A stretch of DNA of 64,000 bases from Multifurca ochricompacta (Eukaryota; Basidiomycota; Agaricomycetes; Russulales; Russulaceae): positions 248,001-312,000 of the forward strand of contig WTXG01000018.1 in the NCBI GenBank assembly GCA_022496185.1. Reading direction: 5' to 3'. The notes below the pieces were generated by a model. The model saw only the letters and a program-made list of their open reading frames with translations. It did no database searches and had not been told where the DNA came from. Positions within the stretch are counted from its first letter, which is position 1. Every line of letters begins with the position of its first letter. A program made the position numbers and the translations under genes. Shown one piece after another: positions 31,985 through 44,810 of this stretch.

Positions 31985-34280
31985 TTAAAGGCCGGATAGA
32001 GCAATCTGTATCTTTTCTATTCCCTGTCGCACCCATTCCTCAGGGCTGACCCGCTCGACATTGGAACGATGCGGGTCAATGATAGAGTCATTGGAGGATG
32101 AGAAAACCCAGTCCTTGGGATCTGGCGTTGGCATCGCAGAGATTGCTGCAAGCTCGTCTCCTTCATATGCTCTATTTTAGCGAAGATTCCTGGTGGGGCG
32201 AATAACCGCAGAGAGGTACGTACGAATAATGCCGTTTGTAAAGTGGTCCAGGTCCTGGAAGCACATAAGCCATCCGCGGGGAAACGAACAAGTTTCATGC
32301 GCATACCAAGTCATTCTTGTCATAGCCTACAGGCCAAAAGAAATTTCTGTATATCAACACAGGATCAAGATCTTATGTGAGTGGTCTCGTACCGAACGGG
32401 TCTAGACAGAGAACGCAAGGTCAGAAGGTACTACACGAGGCAAAGACGTACCCCACTCACTTTCAATTTCCTCGCCGGCAACCAGGAAGCCGAAGAAAAC
32501 AAAGCTCTAATAAAGACCAACTGAGAGCGGAGCGCCTTCATTTCAAGGCGCACGTACCGCAATGATGGTGCCAGGAATTGTCACATACCCGAGCGTTGGC
32601 CAAAGCTGGAAAGGCTGGGTGCGCGTGTTAGGAAACGTTGGCCAGGTATAAATTCGAGTCAGCCTACCAAGAAAAAGCAATAAACGACTGTTACGGACCA
32701 GAGGTGAATAGAATATCTGAGACGCAAGTCAGAACGCGGAAAATATACGGACAGAACTACACGCACGAGAAGGGGATCGGCGTAGTCAGAATCCTTTCCA
32801 GCCCAGTCAAGGCGTCAACAAGTTGACTAACAGTCGCCAACAAGTTAGCTAGATGACGTGAAGGTTTCCGTTCATGATTTTCTGCAAAGTAAATAATAAG
32901 GCGCTTACTGGTTGTGGGTGCATCAATAGCTTTGCGCTTCTGGAGCGCGGCGATGTATGAGCTCTGGGGTGTCGTTGAGATTTAAAAGTAGAGCGTGAAG
33001 CAACAAGTTGGAAAGTGTACCAAATAGAGCGAAATTTCTAGCGGCAGGTTATGAGTGACCGATTGGCTGCGCAGCTTTGCCCGCAGACGAGCACCCTTCT
33101 TGCCTTTCACCTCTTTTCCGCGATTGGTAAGGAACTTCACCAGAAGCGAGAAAGGGAAAAGATCAAAGTACGAGTATTGGGGAGGATTACGCGCCGGAAG
33201 CAAGAAGCCATCTGCTTCAGCCAGAGACTCTTTTGCGCTGCGTCCATTTGTGCTCGTAGCACTGTTCGGCGGAAGCGGGGGCGGAGGAAGATCAAGGAAT
33301 TCAAGTTTCTCCTTGTCTTGCGTGCTTCCCACGTCTCCCGGGGTAGTGGCAGGTAGTGGAAGATGAGGGGCAGACCCGGAGATGGCAGTTGACCCAACAA
33401 CCCGCGCGGCGGAAGAATGTTGATTGTAGCTCCAGAGAACGACCCACGCGAGGATTAACGGAGGAACGCCGCTGAACGACCACCTGTCGTTGCTGGGATG
33501 AGGGGGACTTTGGAGAAGTAAATTCGGTCGCAACATCGACATTGGATGGCAAACCTGCGGGAAGGGCGTATGTTGGAAGAAACTTGGTCGTGTGAAACAA
33601 ATCTTCATAGTATATATCTGAGGTTACATAGACTTAGACTTGTCACAGTGGTCATATGAACGCACGACGCACCTTCTTCACTGCGTAGGTAATGCTTTAC
33701 CGCCACTCCGAACGCGTCAATCAAATTGAGGACGGTCTTTTTCTCAACAAGCACACGAGCTTTCTCTCTTCCACTGGGCATTCGTCCTATGTCCATTGTA
33801 TCTACACGAGGTCAAATAGTGCCTTGGCGTTGACAAGCTCTGCACACACCTGGCACATGGAACCATATCAACCTAGCCAGTGTCCGTGTAGAAAATACTA
33901 TTTGCGACCAGTACCTTCGGCCCTCATTATATCGCTCGAAACTTGAGGTGGTTCTGTAAGAGATCACAAAGCCGAGAGTGGTACCAATTCTGCAAGTATC
34001 ATGACGGGTCAAAGTAGGGTCAAAAAAAAAAAAATTGCAGCAAACACGGTGAGTAGGGTAGTTGCGATACCCAGATCATGTGTTGTTTCACTGATAACGC
34101 AAATGGCAGTGGACCAAGCTCCAAAGAAGATGAGTATATGCCAACACCGAAAATTGCGGTAGCAAGAATAGCATGGATGAAGGCCGGACCGAGCGCCCTC
34201 TTGTGGGTGAACGGGTCTGGAAAGGAAGGCCTGTTGTCGTAGGTTCCATTGAGGATTAAAGGAGATGAGATATGGTGGTA
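31985..34280 (-). CDS. Bestrophin-like / RFP-TM anion channel protein with frame breaks
   Basis: Many short exons on the minus strand give a fungal bestrophin-family membrane protein: DPFTHKRALGPAFIHA, WSTAICVISETTHDLGIATTL, GTTLGFVISYRTTSSFERY, NEGRRYWSQIVFSTRTLARL, VEKKTVLNLIDAFGVAVKHY, LTGLERILTTPIPFSY, VFFGFLVAGEEIENPFGYDK, then DLDHFTNGII and a C-terminus ending VRQGIEKIQIALSGL. Stop at 31985. Family members form anion channels in organelle or plasma membranes. At least ten GT-AG introns from about 33960 to 32200 are consistent. Three or four one-base shifts have no intron: two or three between 34255 and 34130, and one near 33430 in the Ser/Pro-rich linker. The start codon is uncertain; an ATG at about 34259 is near but out of frame with the first block. 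Confidence 0.75.
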
Positions 34281-34918
34281 AGAGATGGAAAAAAAAAATG
34301 AAGGTCCAGTCCAGGGGGAAATACACCAGAGCTCGCAGGGCCAGAGCCAGAACCCAGAACCCAGAACTTGTGCTGTTGCGAGTGACGGAATTATATACCC
34401 CCTCCCCTCATCATCAACGTCAACATGTCCCACGCTGGAGCCCCGTGATACTGGACCGAATCGGAATGCATTGGTGGTGAGGGGTGCACATGTTGAAGAT
34501 CGAGGGGCACACGTTGAGGTACCGCTAATAACGGACAACACCTCCACCCACTTCACTTTCCCCCCAACTGATATCATGATATATAAATAACCCTTGTACA
34601 CAGTACTTCATCTTCCTCGTACATGTAAAAGTAGATAAGTGTATCGCGTAACAGACCTGATTAGCATCGATCGCATAAACTAAATGAAAGGAAAGAAGTG
34701 GCAGAGAAGTACACCCAATGTGAAGTGGGTACAAGCTGTAGTAAGACAAGAATGTTTGGACCCGCCTGCGGTGTATGGTGTGTGACTAACCCATATCATC
34801 TTCCATATACAGTATGTCCCTATTGGCAATCTGACACCCCATCCATGACGACGACGACCGTGGCAAAACAACGGCAGGTAGAACCAAAATAAAATAGAAC
34901 AGAACACGAAAATATATT

Positions 34919-36660
34919 TTACCGCTTGCGCTTCGCCGCTCGATCCGCCTCATCGCCGCCCTGTGCGCTCTCTCCGCTCGCATCCTCAGCATCCGAGACA
35001 GAGGCACTGCGTGCGCCAGGAACTTCGCGCTCCGGAGCAGGAGATCTTGGTCTTCATCTGTAGGCAGAGGTGGTAGCGGCGGCTCATAGCCATTGTTGGG
35101 AGGATCCACCATCTCGGCATCCCTGTCGTCGTCGCTACCCTCAGCGAGGTCAATAATACTCGGCGGCACAGGAATCCGCCGCAAGCTGCCTCCAATGCCC
35201 ATCTCAGGCTCGACTTCTGTCTCAGCTCCATCACGTTCTCCACGTTCTCGACCTAGATTCGGGGATAATAAGAGCATCTCAGCATCTTCCGGTAAAGCAG
35301 CAGGGGCTAGAGGTTCTCCTTCAGCTGCGCCTCCGTCAAGGTCAATCGAAGCTGCATCGACTTCAACGTCTTCTTCAAGGTTCGCGAAGGTGCGACAGAG
35401 GGGGCAGGAGAATGCTGGGTGGTGGGTCTCCAGTAGCGGTCGGATACACTTGTAATGGAAGGCGTGGGAGCAGGGCGCGATAAAAAGTGCCTGTTGGATC
35501 GTAACGGAAAACAGACCTAGAATGGGTAGATAAGCAACTTGTCTGTGTCCCACATTTATGGAAGCACGGGGTATGGCACGTACAAATACAACAGTCAGAG
35601 AAACCGGACTTGGGCGCTGATTTCTTCTCTACCGATTTGGACACTACAGGAGTATTTGCAGTGGCGAGCGATTTGAGTTGGCGTAATGCGTTGGTACTGG
35701 CGGCAAGGTGTCAACCAAGGCACTAATACTGCCATAGAAAGAGAGAAAAGAAAAGAAAAAATATAAATAAATAGATTTAGCTACGTACTTGAACGCATTT
35801 GCGGAGGCCTGCCACTCACGGCCAATCTCGACGCGGATACGAACACATTTGTAAATGTCTTCTGTTCCACCTTGATAGTCGACGCCAAGCTGGAGAGTAT
35901 CACCATCTTTAAGCTCGAATGGGCGTGAGTCCTGGTTGGCAGCTGAAAGGCGGACGTGATTGAGGAAGGTGCCAGAGCTGCTCTTGGTATCTTTGATGTA
36001 AAATTTAGCACCAGCTTCGCACCAAACTTCCGCATGAGCGCGGGATACGACTTTAGATTTGAATGCAAGCTTATTCGAGTTAAGAGCGTTGGCTTGGGAA
36101 ATTCCCATTCCAGAGCGTTCAGTAAAGCGGCCAATGCGCAAGGCAGGATCACCCTCGCCGACGTCACGGGTAATAGGCTCAAAACGAAGGGAGCGGCGGC
36201 TGTCGAGATGTGGCACGAGGCGGATACGATGCGAAGCACCTGTTGAGGTTGGAGGAGGCACACCGGAGAACGCGGGCATGGTAGATGGTTGAGGGGTATT
36301 TGGTACTACGGCGGGCACCTGGGGGGTGTTGGAGGATGCGAGTGCACCGCCGGAGCGGCGTCTACGCAGGATCTGCGTGATGCCGGATGAGATGGGCAGG
36401 TTGTGCGAAGTTGAAGGTTGAATGCCTGGGGCGGCGGCGGTTGATCGTCTTCTGTTAGAAGACGGGCCGGGTGAAGGAGGAGAAGCGAAGAGGTGAGGCG
36501 GGGGTAGAGGGGGAGGAGGAGAGTCACGGTCAATTGGGGGTAAAGGATAGGACGACTGGGATTGGGAAGTGCCTCGTGGACGACCGCGTAAAAAGGAGGT
36601 TAAAATGTTCTGTCTTGAAGGTGGCGAGTCAGAACCGATGTGAGGAGAAAGACTATCCAT
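34919..36660 (-). CDS. DMA1: FHA-RING E3 ubiquitin ligase, Dma1/Dma2 (Chfr) type
   Basis: Exons are 36660-35789, 35696-35584 and 35516 onward. The start MDSLSPHIGSDSPPSRQ is preferred over an upstream ATG (36849) that lies in TG/ATTC repeats. After a Ser/Pro-rich region, the FHA domain reads ALRIGRFTERSG, KSKVVSRAHAEVWCEAG, KDTKSSSGTFLNHVRLS. The link ASANAFN-TNALRQLKSLA is followed by a C3H2C3 RING: CCICLFSVTIQQALF, APCSHAFHYKCIRPLL, FSCPLCRTFANLEEDVE. Fission yeast Dma1 is a spindle-checkpoint ligase that restrains septation and mitotic exit; that role is inferred. The acidic tail probably changes frame near 35060 and ends ADRAAKRKR at 34919. Without that shift it would run to 34786 through unlikely sequence. 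Confidence 0.85.
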
Positions 36661-36840
36661 TGAGTGGGTTGTGTGAGGGTCACCAATGCCGGAGAACTGA
36701 GCGAGGGAGAGTGGGGGAGCGATAAAATGAGTGGGTGGGTGTGTATGTGTGTATGTGTATACGTATATGCGTGTGTGGCTGAGGCAGCCTGCCTCTGAAG
36801 CTGAGCTGGGCTGATGCTGATGAGCTGGGCTAAGGGAGTA

Positions 36841-36862
36841 TTCATTCATTCATTCATTCATA
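36841..36862. repeat. ATTC tetranucleotide repeat in the DMA1 5' region
   Basis: Five ATTC/CATT units lie about 180 bp upstream of the preferred DMA1 start, next to a TG/TATG-rich stretch (36725-36780). Confidence 0.85.
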
Positions 36863-36996
36863 TAGACATGGACTGGACATAGAACAACAGAACTAGAACG
36901 AACAAGAAACAAGTAAACAAGAAACTAAAACACTAAACCATCACCAAGAAACAAGAACGATATAAAAACCGTACAGATCCGAACTTAATGAACTCT

Positions 36997-38381
36997 TTAT
37001 AACTCCATCTCCATCTCCATCCCATCCCACTCACCTTCTTCCTCTTCCTCCTCTTTCACACTTACATCACTTTCATCTTCACCACGTCTTCCTCGCACAC
37101 TGAACCCACCGGAAGGTGTTGTCTCTGCTTCAACTTCCATAAATTCGCTCTCATCACTCGAGTCCGAGCGAGAGAAAGAAAGCGAGCGTGACCACCTGTC
37201 TGAACTCCCAGATGCCCGTGTATGCGGTACGATGACCCCAGCTGACGATTGATATGAACTGGCAAACGACGATAACTCGACCTCGATAGAGCCGTAACCT
37301 GTTGCATCTGGCCCATCCGGCCCAATGTATGATATCGGCTCCGTCGGCACAGCGATGATCCCTGGCCGCAAACGCGTGATCCCGCTGACACTCGTATTCG
37401 GTAGCGGATAGTGTGTATTCGCGGCCCTGATGGTACTGAGCTAGAAATTGGATGTGCCACACCTCGGTAGCAAATTCGCTCGCCGCAAGCGGGGGTGGCA
37501 GTGCACCTCCTGAGAGAAACGATGGCCAGAGCGAACGATCGTCTGGAAGGGACGACCCACCAGATGCGGACGGCGTCAAGTGCGAAAGAATCGCCGCAGC
37601 CTGTACGTGAAAGGAAACATCATGTCAACGTTTTTGATACGGTTCGGAAAGAGGTTCTGGTTCTCCTAATGTAAGACCGCCCAAGATGATCCAAGGTAAA
37701 AAAATAAAAAGATCTCATAGCCATAGTAACGTGAACATCAGAAAGAAATATAGTTCATACCTCCATGAGTTGCACTTGTTGGTGCTTGCTCAGCAAAAAT
37801 TTGGACGCCTCCCGCCAATGTGGGGTGTGCTCCCACCGGTGTTTGATCAAGCACGACGGGTGGCGGTAAACCTGCGATGCAATAATATCACCTCTAACCG
37901 CTCAGGTGGCAGTAGCATTTACATAGCACCGTACGGACCTTTGAACAACTTTCACACGTGAAGATCGTTCCGCGCTTCTTCCCGCTCTTCGTCATTGCAC
38001 TCGTCACCCCATCCTTTGATTCTGTTGGAAGAGGTGGTGAACCAGAGAGGCTGAACCTATCGTCTACAGGAACAGAGCTGCTAATAGTCCGCCTGGCAAT
38101 AGGGCGCTGTGCATGGGAATTGCCACAGGACCTGTAGGCGCCCGAGGAGAGGAAGTAGACAGACCAGGACCTGGTGGCGACACTGACGAGGAGATGACAG
38201 TGAAGCGAGAGAGTTGAGTGCTGCAGCTGCGGTTTGCAATCCCACGGGCCTGGGAAAGGGTGTCAGTATCGAGCGAAAGAACAAATACGTGATGTTTTCA
38301 CGATGGACGACTCGCAGCATCGCGTGCATCACTGAGTCGCCGACGCGCTTGCCCCGTCGACGAGAGGCGGCGGTGCTTCAT
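36997..38381 (-). CDS. Fungal C2H2 zinc-finger protein (probable transcription factor)
   Basis: Read on the minus strand from about 38381: MKHRRLSSTGQARRRLSDAR, RPSPVGLQTAAAALNSLASL, RRTISSSVPVDDRFSLSG, then KRGTIFTCESCSK spliced to VYRHPSCLIKHRWEHTPHW, then EASKFLLSKHQQVQLMEAAA. The two Cys and two His of CX2C and HX3H form one C2H2 finger whose intron falls between the halves. The C-terminal part (RSLWPSFLSGGALPPPLA, SGITRLRPGIIAVPTEPI) ends in a Glu/Met-rich acidic tail with a stop at 36997. One-base shifts without introns are needed near 38115, and twice around 37440-37380. The true start may be further upstream. Regulation of transcription is inferred from the finger and tail. Confidence 0.75.
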
Positions 38382-39942
38382 CCCATTATGGACGGCTACT
38401 CCCTGACTTGGGTTACGCAATGGTGATTTCCCTCAACGCTCCCACCACGCCATGGATGATGGTCGTCATTGTCAAAGGTAGTAGTATCCTGAGAGACCGC
38501 AATAGGTCTCGCATTGAAGGCTGCAATGGATAAGGAAAGTAGACTGAGGGCAGCACCGGCATGCTGTGTGGCGGTTTATACTAGTTCTGTTACACATTCG
38601 GGAATAACATACGGGTGCAGACGGGAAATGGTGTTCAGACATGGTTGCTCGTCCGACGAGAAAGGATCGCTCGAAATGAAAAGCGGATGGAAAGTAGCCG
38701 CTACAAAGTAGAGTACAAGAGTTGAATGAGATTAATGACATAAAGAGGCATCTCTGAGGGAGAGAGGAGCGGTTGCGAGTGCGACACGCAGTCAGTGAGC
38801 CATTAGGGAGGAGAGAAAATGTCGGTTGTCAGTTTTTGCTTTGTGAATGAAGAGCCTGAAACTCGCGAGGCTGATATTTCACTTGCTTAACTCTTATTCT
38901 TCTTTTAAAGTCCGTATGGGGATTTTACCATTCTTGTCGGACACTCTGCGTCTCCAAGAACGAGTACAAGTCAAACATTAACAATACGCGTGCGCTATCA
39001 TATCTCAAGTTCAAGCGCGTCTGCCTGGTCGAAGTGCGAGTGACTACTCGACATCGATGCCATCTTTATTCCCGGGCGGGCTCAGAACGAGTGACCTGAA
39101 CGCAGCCTCTCCAAAAACCAAACGACAATGTCACCTTCACAACGTTCCTTGTCCTCAGGGAATCGTAACGTGTGCAGCACGCTCGAGGTGTTAAAAAGTC
39201 GTCCCATGTGCGGGGAAGGCAGCTCAGGGAAGTGATCGATTAGTTAGCAATAAAACGTTCAGTCAATGGAGGTGAAATGGATCATACCCAGAGTGAGTAT
39301 GTATGCGCTAAAACTCAGCAAACTTGTCTGGGAGAAGCCCGTAGCGGAGGACACTTCCAACAAGTGACCATCCAAGAAAGATCGCCCTGGTGGTTTCCAG
39401 TACGACCCAATCGACTCCTGAGGTTCCAAGTAGTGAGCGATGGGAACTTGGTTAAACGCATCGCCAAGTAAACCTATTCCAAGAACATCAATCCCTGAAT
39501 TGCCCAATCCACCTAACTGGGGATTCACAGGTCCAAAGGGCTACACTAATATCCCCCCCCCACCCCCGCAAGAGGCGGGCAATCGTCGGCCCGAGTTTGT
39601 GACTGACTTGACTGTGAAACCTGAACCTGAATGAGACGGCGATTCAGCGGTGGTTTCATGCGAATTTTATAGTGAAACGATGTCTCCTAATATGAACACG
39701 TTCCCCGCGGAGGAGCACAGTATTCAAATTTGCAAGCGTGATACGCGTGGCTCTTCGGCCGTATCGTCGTAGTTCAGCGGAGCCGCTCCGGAACGTTGTG
39801 CCGTGCGCCCAATTCCAAGTACCCGTCCCGTCCTTCAAAGTGTTCAGTTCACTTGTTGCTTGGCTCTCGCGTTTCGCGCGCTTTCTTTTATACCCTTTCT
39901 GTCTTCTTTGCTCTATGTTGTACTAATCTTACCCAAACAGCC
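38382..39942. other. Intergenic region with one weak minus-strand frame
   Basis: On the minus strand 39528-39259 is open for 89 codons and reads GDAFNQVPIAHYLEPQES and GSYWKPPGRSFLDGHLLEV, which is protein-like but matches no family I can name. There is no linked exon. The rest shows no coding signal; a short CCCC-rich run lies at 39552-39567. Confidence 0.35.
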
Positions 39943-42900
39943 ATGAAGTCCCTTTTGCGAAAAAAAACTCCCACTGACAACCGCCAAACGCCTCCTCCGT
40001 CTTCTATCCAGAGCACCAGGCAACCTTCCACGATCGAGACACCTTTATATGCTCGCTTTGCCAGCATTAAGCCGGGCTTACCCCCTCAGGACAGACCCCG
40101 CCCGGCAGTATCGGGGCCTATGCCCCTCGGCCGACCCAACCGTGCAAATCTCGATGCCGACGAAAATCGGAAGAGACACGAACAAGCGGTTTTACTACGC
40201 CATAGGTCAAGTAGCAGTCGTCAGGAGGTGCCTCTGGGGTCACAATTACTGCCCGGTTCCCTCCCTCGCGACGTCCAGTCACCTCTGGACGCGGTACATC
40301 AGGACGCGCGTGTTATCCTGACTCAAGCGGCAAGGCTGCCCATCAAAGCACAAACGTTTTGTAAGTCGTGCTTTCCTTTTGCCTCCGTGCAAAGGACTTC
40401 CCCGCTATGTCACTTCGCTCCCGATAATTGTGCGAGACACGTCGAAAGCAAGCGACCATTCGAACAAGGCAACAATCTCGCTCCCTTGCGCCTAGCGGCT
40501 CGTTCGTTTTCTTGCATTTCTTCGTTTATGGATAAATGAGTGCACACGCTAACACCCTTTCAATAATCAGCTTTCTCGGATGAACGACTCGCTAGTTCGA
40601 AACCACGCCGTACCATGGCCACTGAGAAAGTGCAACATTCCCGTGACTTTCTTCCTTCACCCCCCATCTCACCTCGGTCATCGCATTACCCTCAGCAATT
40701 GATGTCCGCTAGTGTATATCAGCCTCCATCATCCTCGTTTCCTTCTGGTGTAAAGCCACATGCTACGGTGATGGGAGTATCTACCATCCCAATACACGTG
40801 TACGGGGAGCCTCGCCTGACAACCACTTTATCTGCGGACAATCCCCCCCCCACGAGTGCACCCATTTACAATGCTACACAGCCCGATCCTCCAGAGGTAT
40901 GCCTACTTATCCATTCGTCGTTTTCGCACGTTCGTCTTTTGTCAGCCCCGCTTTTATAAAAAATTGTGGCATTGAGTGCGTTGGGCGTGTCCCATGAATC
41001 GCGATGCGCCCAACTACCCTCGGCGTCCATTTTCCGCTTTAACCTTTGTCACTCGCTCGTCCTTTTGCTAACGGTCACATGTACGTTCCTGTAGAAGCCC
41101 CTCAAGGTTAATGACAATTTTTCAGCAACGGGACCTCCCAGATCCCCGAACCAGGCAAGTTTCTCTCACAGTAGTTTCATCCTACTCAAGGATTATAACG
41201 GCATTTGCACCTCAAACGCATTTTCTGCGTTGTTAACGCGCTTCCTACTTAATCACCGCAGACCCTGGATGATATTGAACCACTGAGCACGTCAGTTTCG
41301 CCCCACCAGTCGGCCGCCCTGGCCCCGCAAGTGAATGGTAGCAGGAATAGCACTATTCTTGGCAAATCACTGTCGGGCCATCCGCCGAACGGTCATGTCC
41401 CCAAAGGCAAATTGGACCACCGGACGTCGCTTGCGGAGGACTTTCTACCACTCTCCAACGCCGCATCCCAAACCCAGGCCAGCGCCTATCGGAATGGGTC
41501 ACAAGTAGTCGTAGCTGAAACCACTTCGTCACCTTTCGCTACACCACCACAATCCCCCAACAGACACGCTGGTACGGTGGCACATGCGCGTCGCGCTGAC
41601 ACGCAGGCGCGTGGGCGTCCTCTTATTTTCGATCCTGATCCACAACTAGAGCAAGTGCGACCTGGGCCGCGTATTTTTACCGCTCGGGACAATGAATCTC
41701 ATCCTATCTTCCATGAACGTGGAACTCTACCCGAGGTTGGGCAGCGGGTGCAGCAGCTACCTCAAGCTCTCGTGCAGCCTCTGCGGACTGGCACAGTCAA
41801 CAGCAGTTCAGAACATGACGAGCAGTTAGCATTACATCGTTCTTCTGCACGCTCCCAGCCGTACTGGGAGGAGAAGAGCCGGACTTCACGGGCAACTGCA
41901 CCTTATGAAGACGAAGCTCCGCCTGTTGCTCATCCCGCTATGCGTGCGCTGAGTAAAGGTTCTATCATCAGAGTGCATGGGGCCCAGTCTTTCCAGGAGG
42001 AGCGCAAACCTCCCCTTGTTGAGCATTCAAGGAAATCAGATTATGGGAAGCGTCTGTTAGCGAAGCCCCCTCCACCACGTGGTCCATCACCGCTGCCGGT
42101 GTTGGCACCCGCGTCGGTAGTTATGCAATCTTCGTCGCAAGCTGAATCAGATGCTTACCCTTCCGCGCGTCTATCATCTCGGTCGTTGCCTGAACGAAAT
42201 ACATCATCCCCTGAATCATCAATCCCGCCGACGCCCCCTGAAAGTCACCATCGTATCTTTTCCGAAGTGAGTGGTTGGGTCACACGCAGCCCAGGTCTTC
42301 TCAGCCTCTTGCACCGGCCAACGACGTTGAAATGGACACGCGTTATGACGTGCACAAAAGCTGGGCAATCCCTGTTTCTGTGGGCGCAGGATCTGAGGAA
42401 GACTTGGCAATACGACCAAACGTAGAAAATTCTCAGGTGAACGTCCCAGAAACCTTCATGCTCGACGGCTTGACCATGCACGAAATATCAAGCCGCCCTG
42501 TTAGTTCAATCGATGGAAATCGCATGCGGGCGCCTGCAGGAGCTGGTCAACTACATGGCGATTTCCTGACGTTGCTGTGGCTCCATCGGATCCCCATGTA
42601 GATGGCAGTATTGAGTCAGAATCCATCGACGGCCCTCCACGTCCTCAGAATACCATTCAGCAACCGTCGGAGGGCGATAATACCTTGGAAATCTCAAACT
42701 CTTCCGTAGACCTTGAGCCTATGGTTCGACCCCGTCCACGGGTTTTGCCCGTACCTCCTTCTCCCGAGGAATACTCTCGTGCCCGCGCGCGTCGACGTGG
42801 TACATGGTTGGAGAAGGCCGTCCCGGCCGACATTGCAGAACTCGCGGAGGAAACCAAGCCCAAATTTTATCCTTTGCTAGAGCATTTGCAGAACCCAGAA

Positions 42901-44438
42901 TTATTGGCGCAACTCCTGCTGCACCTCTCGTTCTATGAGTGGCTCATTCTCTGGGGCGGCGTCAGCAAAGTCATACGACAAGCCCTTGACTCTGACACCG
43001 CTATTTGCGATGTGGCCCTGGAGCGCTACCTAGGCACTGTTGGCTACGTACGCTGGTTATGGCCCAGTCCTGAACCGATACGTATCACCCTTGCGGAAAT
43101 GCACGCGTACATGCGTGGTGTGAGCGCACCTGTGCACGTCTATGCGCAATCTGCCTTCACCGCCCTCTTCTCGTCCCCCACGGAGGAGAGCGCTCTACTA
43201 ATTCGCGGGATGAAGAAGGAAACAAGAGCGTTCAATCGAGTTGTCATCCGCCTTCGCACCCAGGCTGAGGCAGACGCGGAACACGGTGCAGCTATCCGGC
43301 GGGGACAGAACGCTGCGCAACCACAATCACAGAGGCAACACAACGGACCCCCACCGTCGTGGAGCGCCGTTGCGGTGCAAGGTCAGAGCAGCAAGTATCG
43401 CTCAGCTTCGCGGCAGTCAAGCCGTGCACCATCTCCAACGAACTCAGCATGGTCTCATGGTCCCGGTTCGCAGGCGCATCTTCCCCTTGTAAGTGTCCCC
43501 ACCCCGGGGGATTTAGGTCGCCGTTGTTTCGCTTGCGGCGTGCGCCGTTACTGCGCGTGTTTGTACCCTCCCCAGAAGGAGATTGGCTATCAGATGCTGG
43601 CGTGCTTGAATGCGAGATGGAACTGCGCAAGGCCGGCATTTTACCCCTGCTTCGTGTCGGCGATGTTGTCTGGGATACTGCGCTCGGTGATGAGGGCAAC
43701 GTCGGACGACTTGTTTGGGACGGCCGGTACCTTATTGTGCGTTTCACGTTTTACTGTAACCCAATCCCTTCTTATGCGCTCAAAATCATCACAGGACCTT
43801 GATTACACATTCTCGCAAATTGGCGACGTGTCGCCGTTGCTGCCTGCCCTTGCCTTCCCACCTTCATACTTTCATCGCGTGATTCGGGTTGCGGGAGACC
43901 GGAACCCCATTGCTCACCTCGATATTCGTTTCTGGGGAGAGGAGATCATCGCGAATTTGCAATTACTGCAAGATCGCGTACGAACAGAGACGTGAGCACA
44001 CTGTACCTTATTCATCGCGCATTCACCAACCAAATCTACCGTAGCCCACAGGGCGCCTATCATACGGTTGTGCGATGGGTCATCGCTCTTCTTTCACAAT
44101 CCGCCCGCCTCCTGGTGGCACCCTATGATCATGCTCCCCAATCGGGAGCGGCGTGTCGTTGACTCTGGCTGGCGGGGCACGGTCGTCGTAGAAGCCGAGG
44201 GGACCAATGAAGGCCTTGCAGATCTTCGCGCTCGTTGTCGTGGGGTGTTCCAACCTCGGGCAGGTGACGTTGCACCCCCACCCGGAGAGAGGGAAAGAAT
44301 GGTATGGCGGGTGCTTCGCGAGCGCAGGTGCGTGCAGTACATCTATGTATGGGTTGCCCACTGAACACGGTTTCTTGCAGCCGCCCGGGAGAGATATGGA
44401 TACGGGCAGTGAGTTTTAAAGAAAGACTTATCCCATAG
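39943..44438 (+). CDS. Very large fungal protein of unknown function
   Basis: Exon 1 is 39943-40360 (MKSLLRKKTPTDNRQ), exon 2 is 40571-40896; later blocks extend to a stop at 44436-44438. The first half is long and disordered (Ser/Pro/Arg/Gln). From about 42840 the protein is folded: FYPLLEHLQNPELLAQLLLH, LSFYEWLILWGGVSKVIRQA, RYLGTVGYVRWLWPSPEPI, ELRKAGILPLLRVGDVVWDT, HLDIRFWGEEIIANLQLLQD, VVDSGWRGTVVVEAEGTN, ending GEIWIRAVSFKERLIP. The helical LLEHL...FYEWL part recalls an F-box-like helix bundle, but I do not claim the domain. The last three introns (43758-43795, 43980-44040, 44334-44382) are good GT-AG sites. Junctions at about 41153, 42270, 42560 and 43490 are not clean and may include frame errors. 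Confidence 0.7.
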
Positions 44439-44810
44439 GCGTAAATGTAACGGCTGGTCCGGTTTTCCATTGCGGCTGCTGTTGTTGTTTGGAAACCTGG
44501 TGCTTCCTGTATTCAACACATGTATTTATTTGACAGAGTGACTACAAATCGTATGTGGTGGCACTAGCCAGCGACATCCTAAGTTGGATGTGCTTTCTGC
44601 GCACTATTCAAATAACATTAATGACTCATAGCAACGTACACTCTCTAACATGTAGGATTCAAAGATATCATGACGAATCCCCATCACTCTACCACAGGCA
44701 GCTCGTCAAACCTCCCATATCAAGATTGACAAGGAGACAATATATATGACTAACATTTTTTTGTCTCCTTCGTAAATCCACCAACACCTTCCCGGACGAT
44801 ATCCCCCGGA
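44439..44810. other. Intergenic region
   Basis: It contains the 3' end of the large gene and the former 5' region of the SDR relic. No separate gene is supported. Confidence 0.4.

Noticed and set aside
35644..36849. DMA1 start at 36849
   Set aside because: The extra 63 residues are encoded by ATTC, TG and TATG repeats; the ATG at 36660 begins the plausible protein.
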